The notes under the pieces: generated by a model
The model's database searches: none
What the model was told of the DNA's origin: nothing
Seen by the model: only the letters and a program-made list of their open reading frames with translations
From: Spiroplasma floricola 23-6
GTDB taxonomy: Bacteria; Bacillota_I; Bacilli_A; Mycoplasmatales; Mycoplasmataceae
Assembly (NCBI RefSeq): GCF_002813555.1
Contig: NZ_CP025057.1
Span: forward strand, 558,001 to 622,000
Length of the DNA: 64,000 nucleotides
Direction: 5' to 3'
In this document: positions 21,492 to 33,209 of the stretch, one piece after another
How the letters are laid out: every line of letters begins with the position of its first letter
Numbering within the stretch: position 1 is the first letter of the stretch
Translations under genes and position numbers: made by a program

Positions 21492-23216
21492 ATGGTAAAA
21501 GTAAGACGTATTATCTCTTCAGGAGTAATAATTAAATTTACAATAAAATTAATTATTAAAGAGAAAACATATCTAGCTATAAATATTTTTTCACTATTAT
21601 TATCTGCTGCTTTTTTAACTTATTTTTTAACTATTAATAATAATGAAAAATTAGTTATAATGTTTGATTACTATGCTTTATTTTATTTATTTATTTTAAT
21701 GTTTATGTTGTGCTTAAGATTAGTATTTTTTATTTTTATAAACAAAAGAGATGATAAGACGTTACAAATTATAATCTCACATCAAGTCAAAAGAACTAAG
21801 TTATTTTTATTTCAAATAATAACTATTCTTATATTAGTCACTATAAACATAATTATTAATTACTTATTAATTAATACTATCTATAGTTTAATTAGATGAG
21901 ATATTAATTTTGTACTTTTAAGAATATCAAGTGTTTACTTCTTTTATGTTTTTATTAGTTGTATTTTTTTAATAAACTTTTTTTTACTAATGTCTTTAAT
22001 TGCCGGTCAACAATTTTTAGCAATTATTGCAACATTTATATTGTCATTGAGTTTCATAAGTAATTTACCATTACAATTTTTATTAAAAGATATTGAAAAT
22101 AAAAATATTACAATGCGAAGTAATAATTATGGTCAAACAACAATGAAAGTTAATGAGATGTATGATTCCTATAATCTTAGAAATCATGCACTTAATAAAA
22201 AAAATAAATATCCAAATTTAAGTTATGATATTTTTAATTTTTTTATAGAAAGTTCCTTTAGAACTTCTACATTCGAAGAAAACAAAAACAAAGAATTAAG
22301 AATTAATTTTTTAAAGAGTAAAGGCATCGTTGTAGAAAAACCTGTTGCAGTTGAATTAAAAACTCCAACTAGAATGGCAACTGCATATTCAAGATCATTG
22401 CTTAGTCCTTGAGTAGGATCTAATGTTACTTTTAAAACTTCTCTTAAATATAGATTTTTAAGTATTGAGGAGTTAAAAGAAAAATATCCAGATGATTTAT
22501 TTATAAAAGAATTTATTGAATTTACAAATTACATAAATAGTATTTATGCTAATTTTCAATCTCAGTTTTATTCTCTTTTTGAGCATTTTATTATTTTAGA
22601 TAATAATAATATTGCTACAAGTTATATTAAAAATGAGCAAACTGGACAAAGTCTAATATTTGATCCTGAATATTTAATTGATATTTATCAGAATTATTTC
22701 AATTTAAATCAAAACAAATTATCTCTTGACAAAACTACAGCACTAGATGTATTAATTACAGAAACAATTAATTTTCCTACAATGTTGAGTGTTAGAATTC
22801 TAGAAGACTATTTTTTAAGATACACAAGCAATCTTGTTATATTAGATGATAGTGTCATTATAACTACTTCAGCTGATTGAGAAGATTATAAAAATGTAAC
22901 TTCCTTGTATGGTGGGTTCTTTCATGCTAATCTTATTTCCAATATGTTACTTAACTATTCTTATTATGGGGGTAGAGCATTTGATGAAATATGATTTGAA
23001 CCTGATAGTACAAGTAAAATTTTCTTTAATAAACAAAACAATCTTTTTATAAGTCATATCTTTTATACTTTTAAATTAGATTCAACTTATAAAATAACTT
23101 ATGATACATACAATAATTATTTAGAACCATATTTCTATATATTAGTTCAAATAGTTATATGTACAGTTAACTTTTTTATAGCAAGAAGAAAATTCAATAG
23201 AATGGATTTGGCATAA
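21492..23216 (+). CDS. ABC transporter permease with large extracytoplasmic domain
   Basis: 574 residues: membrane segments at roughly 25-45, 60-80, 105-130, 145-185, then a long hydrophilic domain (~190-540) and a final segment (YFYILVQIVICTVNFFIA). The architecture is the same as the permease at 17082. No good ribosome site precedes the ATG at 21492, and the real start may be a few codons inside. The cognate ATPase gene starts at the next base after its stop but carries a nonsense mutation, so the transporter may no longer work. Family otherwise unrecognised. Confidence 0.7.
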
Positions 23217-24149
23217 ATGATAGATCAAAAACCTGTAATAACTTTTAAAGACTATTTAAAAAAATTTAAAAATTCTAAAATTGGACCACTAACTTTTGAA
23301 ATTCAAAGTAGTAAAATCACAGCATTACTTGGTAGTAGTGGTAGTGGAAAAACAGTTATTATAAATACACTTTTAGGAATAATAAGAAAATATAAAGGCG
23401 ATATAGTTTTAAACGATATAAATCGAAAGGCATATAGTTACTATAAAGCCAATTACAATGTTGGTTTTTATACACAAATGGATTTTTCGCTATATGAAGT
23501 TACAGCATATGAGTTTTTATTAGATATTTGTTTAATGCTTGGTCTTTATAAAAAAGAGTATAAAAAAAGAATTGAGTATTGAATGAAGTATTTTGATTTA
23601 TGAGAATCAAAAGATAAAAAAATTAAAAATTACTCATGGGGTATGAAAAATAGAATGAATTTAATTTTATGTTTCATAAAAGAACCTTCAATAATTATTT
23701 TAGATTAACCCGGAGCAAATTTGGACTCTTATTGAAGAGAAAAAATAAAAAAGATCTTAACTAAATTTAAAAATGAAGGAAAAACTATAATAATTACTGT
23801 TCATAATATTGATGAAATAAATGAGATAATTGATGATTATTTAATTATTGATAAAGGACAATTAGTTTTTTCAGGTTCAAAAGTTGAATTAGATATATAT
23901 TCAAAATATAAAATCTTTATTACAAAAAAATATGATGTAAATAAATTTAGACTTTTTTTGAAACAAAATAATATTAAATCATTTAAATATGATGAGGATG
24001 AAAACTCATTAGTAATATCAATTAGCAATTATAAAGAATTAAATTATATAGTTCTTTATTTAATAAAAAATAATTTACCTTTAAAGAATCTTATAAAATT
24101 GCCAATAAATATGGAATCAATTTATAAAGCTTTAGATGATAAAAATTAA
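23217..24149 (+). pseudogene. ABC ATPase with stop codon at the Walker B catalytic glutamate
   Basis: One continuous frame of 310 codons is interrupted by a single TAA at 23706-23708 (codon 164). Before it: Walker A GSSGSGKT (39-46) and an unusual signature (NYSWGMKNRMNL in place of LSGGQ). The stop falls in IIILD-stop-PGANLD, exactly where ABC ATPases have the catalytic Glu (LDEPxxNLD); GAA to TAA needs one base change. After it the frame still gives IIITVHNIDEINEIIDDYL (H-loop) and a ~110-residue C-terminal domain. The remainder is well conserved, so the mutation is young, or it is a sequencing error. Start ATG is adjacent to the permease stop. Confidence 0.8.
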
Positions 24150-24176
24150 AACAACTTTTTAGAAAAGAGGGTAAAA

Positions 24177-25931
24177 ATGAAAAAAATATTAACACTACTT
24201 TCAGGATTGACTATATTTTCAGCTCCAATAACAACTGTTATTTCTTGTAGAACAACTCCTGTTGATCCACCTCCAACTACTGAAGAAGACGATTATGCGA
24301 AGTTAATTCAGGAATTAACTCAAGATGTTAGAGATATTTATAATAATCATTATGCACAAGTAATTTCAAATCTAATTGGTGTTCCATCAACAGAAATTTC
24401 AAATGAATTTTTAAGAGAAGAAAATATAAAAGCAAATTCTGGTAAAGAGTCAGAAATAACTGATAAACAAAGACTTGCAATAACAAATGATTTTAATAAA
24501 ATCATGAGAACTAATGAGTTATTTGCAGAGTTTAGAAAAATGACAGAAAAAGATAAATATAAAATTTTATTTTACGATATAGAAACTATTTCTGAAATTA
24601 CAATTAATTTTGATACTTTAAAAATTAATAATGGACATATAGAAGAAAATAATATTTGAATGGGAAATGTTCAATTTGATTTTAAAGTTATAATTAATTA
24701 TAATAATGGAATTACTAATAATACAGAAGCTTTAACTTTAAATGAAACATTTGCATATTCTTCAACAGAAAGTGATGCTTTTAAACAAGGTACTGATAAC
24801 TTTCTTGAAAATATAACAAGAGATTATTATACTTCAAATGATGCTATCGAATATACAGATTTATTTTATAACAAAATAGCTCCAAATGGAGAACCTCAAG
24901 ATGCTTATTCAGGTTATTATGAAAATTATATTAAAGATTTTTATAATAAAGATGAAGAATTTAAAAATAATCTAACAAATTTTATTAGCAATAAATATTT
25001 TTCAAGTATTCAAAGTCTACCTTTAATTTTTTCACAAGATGGCATTTACCAAGAAATTAATAAAGTAAATAATATGGAAAAAAAATTAAATCCAATTGAA
25101 TATACTTATGATGTAAACAATACTCAAAATGATGCTTGATTTTTATTTAATTCTATATTTAAATTAGATCCAAATTCACTAGAAGCTTCTAACATAATAA
25201 ATGATAAATATTTACTTAAAAATAAAAATGACTTTGAAAGTGATTATTTAATAAAACAAGAAGAATTTTTAAAGGAAAAAGATATAGAACTTACTAGTGA
25301 AATTTCAGATCGTAAAGGATATAAAAATGCAATTTCAATGGATATAGTTTCTTTAAATGGACTTTCTATAAAAGTTGGAGGAGGTTCTTCATCAGTTTAT
25401 GAACACCGTTTACCAAAATTTGATTTACTTATTAATTATTCAGCAAATGATCAAACAGGAAAATTAGATGTTGATGATTTAAATACTTTTATAAAACATG
25501 AAATTAAATCATTTAGAAATATTTTTGGTATTGAAAGTTCACAAATGGGAGATCCTAAAAAATTAATGACTATAACTAATACTAATGAATTTTTTGATTC
25601 TTGAATTGGAGAATTTGTACAAAATAGTGCAGTTCCAAAAAAAGGTATAAATGTACTTCTTAATTTAACAGGATCTTTGAACACTATTACTAATAATATA
25701 ACTAATTTTGGAATTGGAATGAGAAGTAAATTACTATTAGAGTCAAAAAGTGATCAATATAGATTTGCTTTTGTAAATGGCGAAGGTCCGAAATTTTTAG
25801 AAGAAACTACAGAAAGTTATACTGGTTTTGCTACTCGTAAAAATTCAAACACTCCTATATCAGATGCTAAAAACATTTATTATTATTATGCAGATTGAGA
25901 TATAAAAGGAAAAAATTTAAGATTACTATAA
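24177..25931 (+). CDS. Lipoprotein of the KIYNNH paralogous family, probable premature stop
   Basis: 584 residues to the TAA at 25929-25931. Lipoprotein signal with Cys24 (TTVISC). The region DVRDIYNNHYAQVISNLIGV aligns with KIYNNHMKSEVIGNLIGL of the lipoprotein at 46114, and YKILFYDIETI / YSSTESDAFKQGTDN also match it. The same frame stays open beyond the stop (WNMNWINLLFDVTSMF...) to a TAA at 26049-26051, and that longer version would be 624 residues, matching the 623 of the paralogue. The early stop therefore looks like a recent nonsense mutation removing ~40 residues. It follows the broken ABC operon by 27 bases. Function unknown; surface-exposed. Confidence 0.8.
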
Positions 25932-26050
25932 TGAAATATGAACTGAATTAATTTACTTTTTGATGTTACTTCAATGTTTTCTTATGATAAAGTAAATAAT
26001 CCAAATATAGCTTGAATTGATTTTAATCGTATTCCTAGTAATATTAAATA

Positions 26051-26093
26051 AGGAAATAAAAAAGAATATTTAAAATATTCTTTTTTATTTCCT
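26051..26093. terminator. 43-bp near-perfect palindrome, bidirectional terminator
   Basis: A 21-bp arm (AGGAAATAAAAAAGAATATT...) with its exact complement and one central base, overlapping the distal lipoprotein stop. Internal A6/T6 blocks could act as tails in either direction. Confidence 0.75.
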
Positions 26094-26230
26094 TAAAAAT
26101 ATAAAAGTTTTTAAAATCTTTAAAATTTTATTCTTATAAGTAATTTTATTCATTTTTAAAAAAATAATAAAGAATATGTATTTTTTGTTATCATATATGT
26201 TATATTTAAATGAATTAAAGGAGAAGAAAA

Positions 26231-26941
26231 ATGCAAACATTAATTGACATTAAAAATGTATCAAAGAGCTTTGGCAAAAAAGTAATATTTAAAAACTTTG
26301 ATCTAAAAATTGAAGAAGGTCAAAGAGTTGCACTAATGGGAGCAAATGGTTGCGGTAAAACAACTTTAGTTGAAATGATAGCTCAATTTAGTAAGCCTGA
26401 TTCAGGAGATATCAAAATCAATTTAACTGAAAATATTAAACAAGAAATAGGAATTCAATTACAAGAAGGAAATTGACCTACTGGTATAACAGCACAAAAT
26501 ATGTTAGATTTTTATAAATTTGTTTACCCAAAATTTACAAAAGAATGAGAAACTAAATTAAAGGAAGTTTTTGAAATTGATGAGTTTATAAACAGACCTC
26601 TTAAAAAATTAAGTGGTGGACAAAGACAACGATTTAATGCTATGATATCAATTATGAACAATCCAAAAATAATAATTCTTGATGAATTAACAACAGGATT
26701 GGATATGGAATTACAGTTTAAAATTATTGATTTTTTTAAAAAAAATACAAAAGAATTTAAACAAACTTTATTGCTAGTTTCACATCATCCTGAAGAAGTT
26801 GAAGAAATGTGCAATAGACTAATAATTATTAAAGATAGTAAAATTTGATATGATGATTCAGTTGAAAATACAGTTAAAAAATATGAATCTGTAAGAAAAT
26901 TAATGAATAAATTCTTTAAAGGAGAGAAATATAATGACTAA
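26231..26941 (+). CDS. ABC-2 type transporter, ATP-binding protein
   Basis: 236 residues with Walker A GANGCGKTT (37-45), signature LSGGQRQR, Walker B IIILDELTTGLD and H-loop LVSHHPEE; all catalytic residues are intact. It is a paralogue of the ATPase at 1213 (both have IGIQ(F/L)QEG(F/N)WP after Walker A). AAAGGAGAAG lies 6 bases before the ATG. The C-terminus overlaps the permease gene by 8 bases. Exported substrate unknown. Confidence 0.92.
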
Positions 26942-27842
26942 AACTGAAAAGAAAAATAAATTTGAAGTTAAAAAACAAATTAGTATTTTTAATAACTTAT
27001 CATTATTACTTTATAAATCTTTTATAAAAGAACCAAAATCAATAATTTTTATGATTTTTGTTCCAATATTTTTTAATATTATGTTTTTCTTTATAATGGG
27101 AGCTAAAATTCAAGGAGAAAAATATGGTGCATTATTTGGTTATACATTATTACCTTGTTTAACATGCTTAACTTTATTAGCTCCTGCTGTTGTTGAATGA
27201 AAAAACTCTGTATTTCTAAAAAGAATTGATATTACAGGAATTAGAAAATCAATGTTTATTGGAGCTCTTTGATTTGTTTATCTAATTGCGGGAATAGTAG
27301 CTTTCTTTTTAATGATGATATTTAATTTAATTTTTTCACAAATACATAAATTAGTTTCATCAAGTGATGCATTAAGCTTTGCACAACTTTTAGGAAAAGT
27401 AAATTGAGGTTATATGCTATTGTCTATGATTTTAATTACATTAACATCAATTGCTCTTGCAACATTTTTTGGTGGACTATTTAGTTCAGTTGGTTCAATG
27501 CAAGGAATGATAATGATGATATATTTCTTTAGTATTTTCTTATCAGGAATAATGTTACCTCCAGAAGCATTTGAATCAAGTAAAGGAATGATAATCTTTA
27601 CATATTTTATACCTCATAAGTATGGTGTATTCTTATTTTTATATGCAACAAGAGGTTGAAGTGATAAAGGATGAGAAAGTGGATTTAATAATCACTATAA
27701 AAATCCAATGCAACCAATTTCAGAAGAGTTTATTGGAAAAGATTTTACAGCAACATGACAGCCAATACTTGGAGCAGTATTAATACTTGCTGCAATATTT
27801 GCACTTACAACATTTACTTTTAAATGATCAGCTAAAAAATAA
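26934..27842 (+). CDS. ABC-2 type transporter, permease
   Basis: 302 residues with six hydrophobic segments and the coupling block VEWKNSVFLKRI shared with the permease at 1907. It starts inside the ATPase gene (8-base overlap) behind AAAGGAGAG. The gene pair at 1213-2800 and this one share order, overlap length and protein motifs, so they are duplicated ABC-2 exporters that have diverged. A hairpin terminator ends the operon. Confidence 0.9.
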
Positions 27843-27845
27843 TTA

Positions 27846-27874
27846 AAAAACATTTACTTTAAGTAAATGTTTTT
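27846..27874 (+). terminator. Intrinsic terminator
   Basis: A perfect 14-bp palindrome (AAAAACATTTACTT and complement) with a 1-nt centre and T5, right after the permease stop. Confidence 0.85.
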
Positions 27875-27967
27875 GTCTTTTAAATATAAAAATACAAAAT
27901 TTATAGATATTTTTTTGTAATTCTTATTAAAACCTATAAAATTTTAATAAGAAAAGAGATAAAAAAA

Positions 27968-30691
27968 ATGGAAAATGATAAATTTTTTACAAATAGAAAT
28001 CAACAAGAGCTTTTAAATGAAATTCAAAATGAAATTAAAACTTCTGATGAAGTCTATTTAATTTATCCATTTATTTCTAAAACAATATTAAATAAAATAT
28101 CTCTATGTTTTGACTATTGCTTAGAAAATAATATTCCAATAAAAATTATCTCAACAACTTTTGATGATTTATCTCAGTTTAATAATTTGAATGAACTGAA
28201 GTTAATTGTTCAAAAGTATAAAAACATTCAAATTAAAATCGAAGATAATATGGAAAGAAATAGTGAAAGAATTCATATTAAAGCTTCTATTTTTAAAAGA
28301 AAAACTTTACCAGATAGTGCAATTATGGGATCTTCAAATCTAACTTATAAAGGTATGATAAGTGGAAGAGAATGAAATATAAAAATTACTTCTAAAAATG
28401 AAAATGACTTAGTTCAACAAATGATTCAAGAATTTGATAATTTATGAAATGAAGATTTTGTTGATTTCTCAATTGCAAAAGATAGAGATGATCTTATTGA
28501 AAGAATTAAACAAAATCAATTGGTAAAAAATCAAGTAGAGTTATCAAATCAAATTCAATTTAGCAAAAAATACTTATATAAGTTTCAAAAAGAGATTATT
28601 GAGAAACTAAAATATCGAAGATATATCGGGAAAACTAAAAATTTAATTATTATGGCAACAGGAACAGGTAAAACTTTAGTGTCTGCTTTTGACTATAAAA
28701 ATCAAAGACAAAGTGCTAAAAATAATTTAAGTATATTATTTTTAGCACATCAAAAAGAAATTATAGATCAAGCAATTAAAACTTATCGACAAGTTTTAGA
28801 AGAACAAAATTTTGGTGAAGTACTTTATGATGGTCAAATAATAGCAGATAAACCCAAACATTTATTTGCAACGATTCAATCACTTTCAAACAGATTAAAT
28901 AATTTTGATAAAGATCACTTTGATTTAATTATTTTTGATGAAGCACATCATTTAGCTGCTAACTCTTTTGATAAAGTTTTTAATTACTTTAATCCAAAAC
29001 AAGTTATTGGTTTGACAGCAACTCCTGAAAGAGAAGATGGCAAAGATATTAAACAATACTTTGATAATGAATTTGCATCAGAATTAAGACTTTGAGATGC
29101 AATTAATCAAAAACTTTTATGTCCTTTTGATTACTACTGTATTGATGATACATCAACAAATTTGCAAGGAATTGATTTAAATTCAGACAAAGATATTTTT
29201 AAAGTAGTTAATACAGATTCAAGAAATGAATTATTATTTAAAACAATTGAAAAGTATTTAGGTATTTATGCAAGACCAACTGCTTTAATTTTTTGTACAA
29301 CAATTGATCATGCAAAGATTATTGCAAATTTTTTAGTTCAAAAAGGATTAAAAGCAGAAGCATTTACTTCTGAAAATAATAAAGAAAGAAATAGAATTTT
29401 GCATGAATTTAAAATTGGAAGAATTAATTATCTTTGTGTTGTAAATATTTTTAATGAGGGAATTGATATTCCTGAAATTAACACAATAATTTTGTTAAGA
29501 CCAACAAGTTCAAAAACAGTTTATTTACAACAATTGGGAAGGGGTTTAAGAAAAATAGAGTTAAAAAATAAACTTGAAGTTTATGATTTAATTTCTAACA
29601 TAGATTCCAAGTATGATATAACTTTGGGCATAAGGAATTTATTCAATCCAAATATTATTGGAACTAATTTTATTTCTACAAAAGAAGGTTTACCTTATGA
29701 TTCTACAATTACTTTAGAAAAAAATACAAAAGAAATTATTTTAAAAAGTTTAAAAAAATGATTTGGAAATAAAGATATTATTAGAAAACAAGTTATTCAA
29801 TATTATAAAAAATATCAAGATTTTGCTCTAGAGAAAATACTTCAAGATTATGAAATCAGTTTATTAGATTTTTATAATAAGTTAGATGAATTATTCTTGA
29901 AGGTAGGAAAAGAAATAAGAATTTATGATAAAAATGAAAACGATACAAATAGAAATAAGAATATATTAAAGCAATTTATTTTTTTAGATAATTTTAAAAT
30001 AATAAATTATTTTTATAATAGATTAAGAAACAATATTTCAAAAGAAGAAATTGATTTAGATTTGGATAATCTATTAATGACTTCGTTTTTATATGAAATA
30101 ACAAGTATGGAGAAATTCTTAACTATTTATCCAAATTATTTAGAAATTGAAGATTTAGTACAATATTTTATTAATACAAATAGATTAATTGTTGATGAAT
30201 TGGCAATGATTTTAAAATACAAATTAGAAAAAGAAACATTGGTAATTACAGAAAGTACTGAAAAAATGTTAACAATAGATTCAACATATACAGTAAAACA
30301 AGCTCTTGCAGCAGTGGGAAGAACAAATTTTTTACATTATAGAGAAGAGTTAAAAGTTTTGACTTTTCAAGCAGGTTATTTAACATTTTTCAAAACAAAA
30401 CAAATTATTTTGGCTGATGAAGATGGTAATGGATATGGAAAACTAACTAAATATGATGAATTAAGTAAGAAGTTTTATTGATCATTGCCTGAAAAAATGA
30501 CAATAAATCATAAAATTATTGAAGACTTTAATAATAAAAATATAGTAAAGTACTTATTTATTCACGATAAACAAAATTATGGTAATAAAAATATGTTTTT
30601 AAAGCTTTATAAATTTAGTGGAATAGGAAAGTTTGTAAAAATGAATACAGAACAATATCTAACTGTAGAATTTGATATAGAAAATAACTAA
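27968..30691 (+). CDS. PLD-like nuclease domain - SF2 helicase - DUF3427 protein
   Basis: 907 residues. Residues ~1-170 form a phospholipase-D-like domain with RIHIKASIFK (HxK) and IMGSSNLTYKG. Residues ~200-400 are the first helicase domain: ATGTGKT (Walker A), IIFDEAHH (DEAH), GLTATPERED (motif III). Residues ~430-560 are the second: IFCTTIDHAKIIA, VNIFNEGIDIPE, QQLGRGLRK (motif VI). The C-terminal ~300 residues, ending with the VKQALAAVGR and TYDEL-like TKYDELSKKFYW part, match the DUF3427 tail of this family. Proteins of this layout occur in mobile or defence contexts; a DNA-processing or phage-defence role is inferred, not shown. It stands alone, with terminators on both sides. AAGAAAAGAGAT precedes the ATG. 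Confidence 0.88.
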
Positions 30692-30778
30692 ATATAAAAT
30701 TTGAATTTAATATGAAACATTTTTAGGAGATTTCTATTAAATTAGTAAAATATAAATAAGCATATTAATTAAAACTGG

Positions 30779-30811
30779 ACATATTCTATATTTAATAGAG
30801 TATGTTTTTTT
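30779..30811 (+). terminator. Intrinsic terminator
   Basis: ACATATTCT / AGAGTATGT stem (one G-U) with a 9-nt loop and 7 T, ~90 bases after the helicase gene. Confidence 0.75.
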
Positions 30812-30962
30812 ATGATTAATTTTTAATTATTGTGTTTATAAAGTTAGTACAAACAAAAATAAATAATTTGAAAGGGTGTCAAAAAATAAAAAAGTGTGTC
30901 ATTTTAAGAAATCCCTAATTTTGTTTATCCTTTTTTGATAATGTTATTTCAGAGGTGATTGT

Positions 30963-31538
30963 ATGAATTTAAAAACTAAAATAAAAATTAATTATGGTAT
31001 ATTAATCTCTTTAGTTATATCATTATTAATTAATATACTCTTAATTCTAATTGTTTATGTCTTTGGCAATATTAAATTTAAAAGTAATGATATTGTGTAT
31101 ACAATATCATTATTTAGTTATCTTAAAAAAACACCAAGCTTTTTAATTAGTGAATTATTTAAAACGTGTCTTTACATTTGACTTATATATAAAATAATAA
31201 AATGTATTAAAACTGATAATAACTTTAGTTTTAAAATATGAGTCTACATCTTAATAATAATATTTGAAATTGCTCCTCATATACAGCATTTTAATTTATT
31301 TAGTAGCTCATTTCTTGAAAAAAAATATGATCAGTTTGTTCTTTTGAATCCTGATATAAGCATCACTAAAGATCTTTTTTTAACTCTTGCCAAAACAAGA
31401 CTAGTATTTTTTTATGCTATATCAACTATATCAGTATTTTCTCTAGTTTTTCGCTTTTCTTTATATACAGTTTATATATTGTATAATATAAAGAAAAGAA
31501 GGGAATTAAAGAAAGTTGATGAAAATCAATTACATTAA
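30963..31538 (+). CDS. Unknown multi-pass membrane protein, partner of the membrane AraC regulator
   Basis: 191 residues, not recognised. Five or so hydrophobic segments (about 11-35, 40-60, 62-78, 84-102, 128-160) are separated by short loops; the C-terminus (YNIKKRRELKKVDENQLH) is basic and cytoplasmic by the positive-inside rule. A strong AGAGGTGATT lies 4-5 bases before the ATG, and a GATAAT -10-like box lies near 30938. Its end overlaps the next gene by 20 bases, so the two proteins are made together and may act as a sensor pair. There is no similarity I can name. Confidence 0.7.
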
Positions 31539-32334
31539 TTTATTTATTCATAATATTATAAATAGAATTGTTTTTTTAATAATTTTATTTTTCTTTTTAT
31601 TTTTACTAACAAACTCATTAATTATTATTTACACATTTTTTCCAATTATATTTTTGCTAAGTTTAGGTTTACTTTTTACAATACTTTATAAGAGAAAAAA
31701 AGTGTCTATTAAGTTTTTATACTTTTGTTTTATTCCTTTATTTCCATATAAAATTTTTATTAAAATTGTGTTTTTTAATAAAAATCATGATAATTATTTT
31801 GAGAGTTTTAGAATAAAATTATTCCTAAGACAAGTATCAGCACTATTATCTAACTTAGCTATTTTTATTGTAATTTTGTGCTTTTCAACATATAATTTGA
31901 AATATTGAATTCTAATTTCTATGTCATTGTGTTGTGTTATTGTACAAATTGTATTTTTTTCAATTACTGTATATTCAATAAAAAATAAAGTTAATGTAGC
32001 TCCTTTAAAATTTTTTTATAAAATGTTTTCTCATAATTCTGATAAAAGACATAAAAGTTTTAAAAGTGAAATAATAAGTGAAATAGATAATAATAATGGC
32101 ATTTTAACTTATAAAGAATTAAACACTAAATTTTCTATTTCTTTAAAAACTTTAAATAATATAGTTATTGAATTTAAAAATACAAACTTTAAAACATATT
32201 CAATACAACTTAAAATGGAATTTGCTAAAAGTCTATATCAAGAAGCAAATTATTCAACAAAACAAATAGCTGAAAAGTGTGGTTATTTGTCAAAGTCTTC
32301 TTTTTTAAAGGCATATAACAGTTATTACAAGTAA
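31519..32334 (+). CDS. Membrane-embedded AraC-type transcriptional regulator
   Basis: 271 residues. The N-terminal ~150 residues hold about five hydrophobic segments (IVFLIILFFFLFLL, IIFLLSLGLLFTIL, LYFCFIPLFPYKIF, LLSNLAIFIVILCF, LISMSLCCVIVQIVFF). After a basic linker, residues ~180-271 form an AraC/XylS DNA-binding domain: first HTH ITYKELNTKFSISLKTLNNI, linking helix LKMEFAKSLYQEA, second HTH NYSTKQIAEKCGYLSKSSFL, ending in KAYNSYYK, the usual AraC terminus. A regulator anchored in the membrane would sense an external or membrane signal directly. The ATG at 31519 overlaps the upstream gene. Target genes unknown. Confidence 0.8.
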
Positions 32335-32345
32335 AATAATGAATT

Positions 32346-32374
32346 TAAAAAATCACTATAAAAGTGATTTTTTT
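32346..32374. terminator. Bidirectional intrinsic terminator
   Basis: AAAAAATCACT / AGTGATTTTTTT hairpin with a 5-nt loop between two converging genes (AraC-type gene and SDR). Confidence 0.85.
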
Positions 32375-33209
32375 AATCTACATGTAAATTTGTAGCTTCT
32401 TTTTCTAATTCTTTCATATCATTTGATATTTTTTTCATTTTATCTTCAGCATCTTTATAGGCATCTCTTCCAGTAAAAATATGTAATGGAGGTTTAGCAG
32501 ATTTACTTGTTAAATTAATTATAAAATCACAGTATTTTTCTGGATCTCCATCTTGTTTTTTATTGAATTTAACTAGTGCTTCAAAATATTGATCTCTTGC
32601 TTTTTTATAATCTGAGATTTTATCTTCTCCAGTTACCATTGAAGTTGCTTCTAAGAAATTAGTTCTAAATCCTCCAGGTTTTATACAACTAATTCCAATA
32701 TTTAAACCTTTAAGTTCATGACTTAAAGCTTCACTTCATCCATCAGTGGCAAACTTAACAGCTGCATAAGTTGAGATATAAGGATCTCCAACATAACCTC
32801 AAATAGAAGAAGTTGTAAAAATATGTCCATATCCTTGTTTTCTCATATATGGTAAAGCAGCACGAGTTGCATTTAAAGTTCCAAAAAAGTTAACTTCAAA
32901 ACATTTTCTAATTTCTTCATCACTTGTTTCTTCAAAAGTTCAAAGTTGGCCATATCCTGCATTATTTAACAAAATATCAACTGAGTCAAATTTATTAACA
33001 CATTCTTTCATTGCTTTATCCAATTGTTTTTGATCAGATAAGTCAACTTTTAAAGCTAATAAATTTTCATTTTTCCCGACTTGTTCAATGATTTTTTCAG
33101 GACTTCTGCTAGTAGCGCAAACAAAATGTCCTTTATCTAATAGTTTTTTTACAAATATTAAACCAAAGCCTTGACTAGCTCCAGTTATAAATCAAACTTT
33201 ATTTTTCAT
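32373..33209 (-). CDS. Short-chain dehydrogenase/reductase (SDR), classical
   Basis: 278 residues. FITGASQGFG at residues ~7-16 is the Rossmann TGxxxGxG motif, VDILLNNAGYG the NNAG motif, IFTTSSIWG holds the catalytic Ser and YISTYAAVKFA the YxxxK. The C-terminus from ~190 (PGGFRTNFLEATS) is typical of the YusZ/YbbO-like extended-tail SDRs. Cytoplasmic NAD(P)H oxidoreductase of unknown substrate. Ribosome site AGAGGTG lies ~11 bases before the ATG. A 16-nt T run (on its strand) lies 135 bases upstream between promoter-like boxes. Confidence 0.9.
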
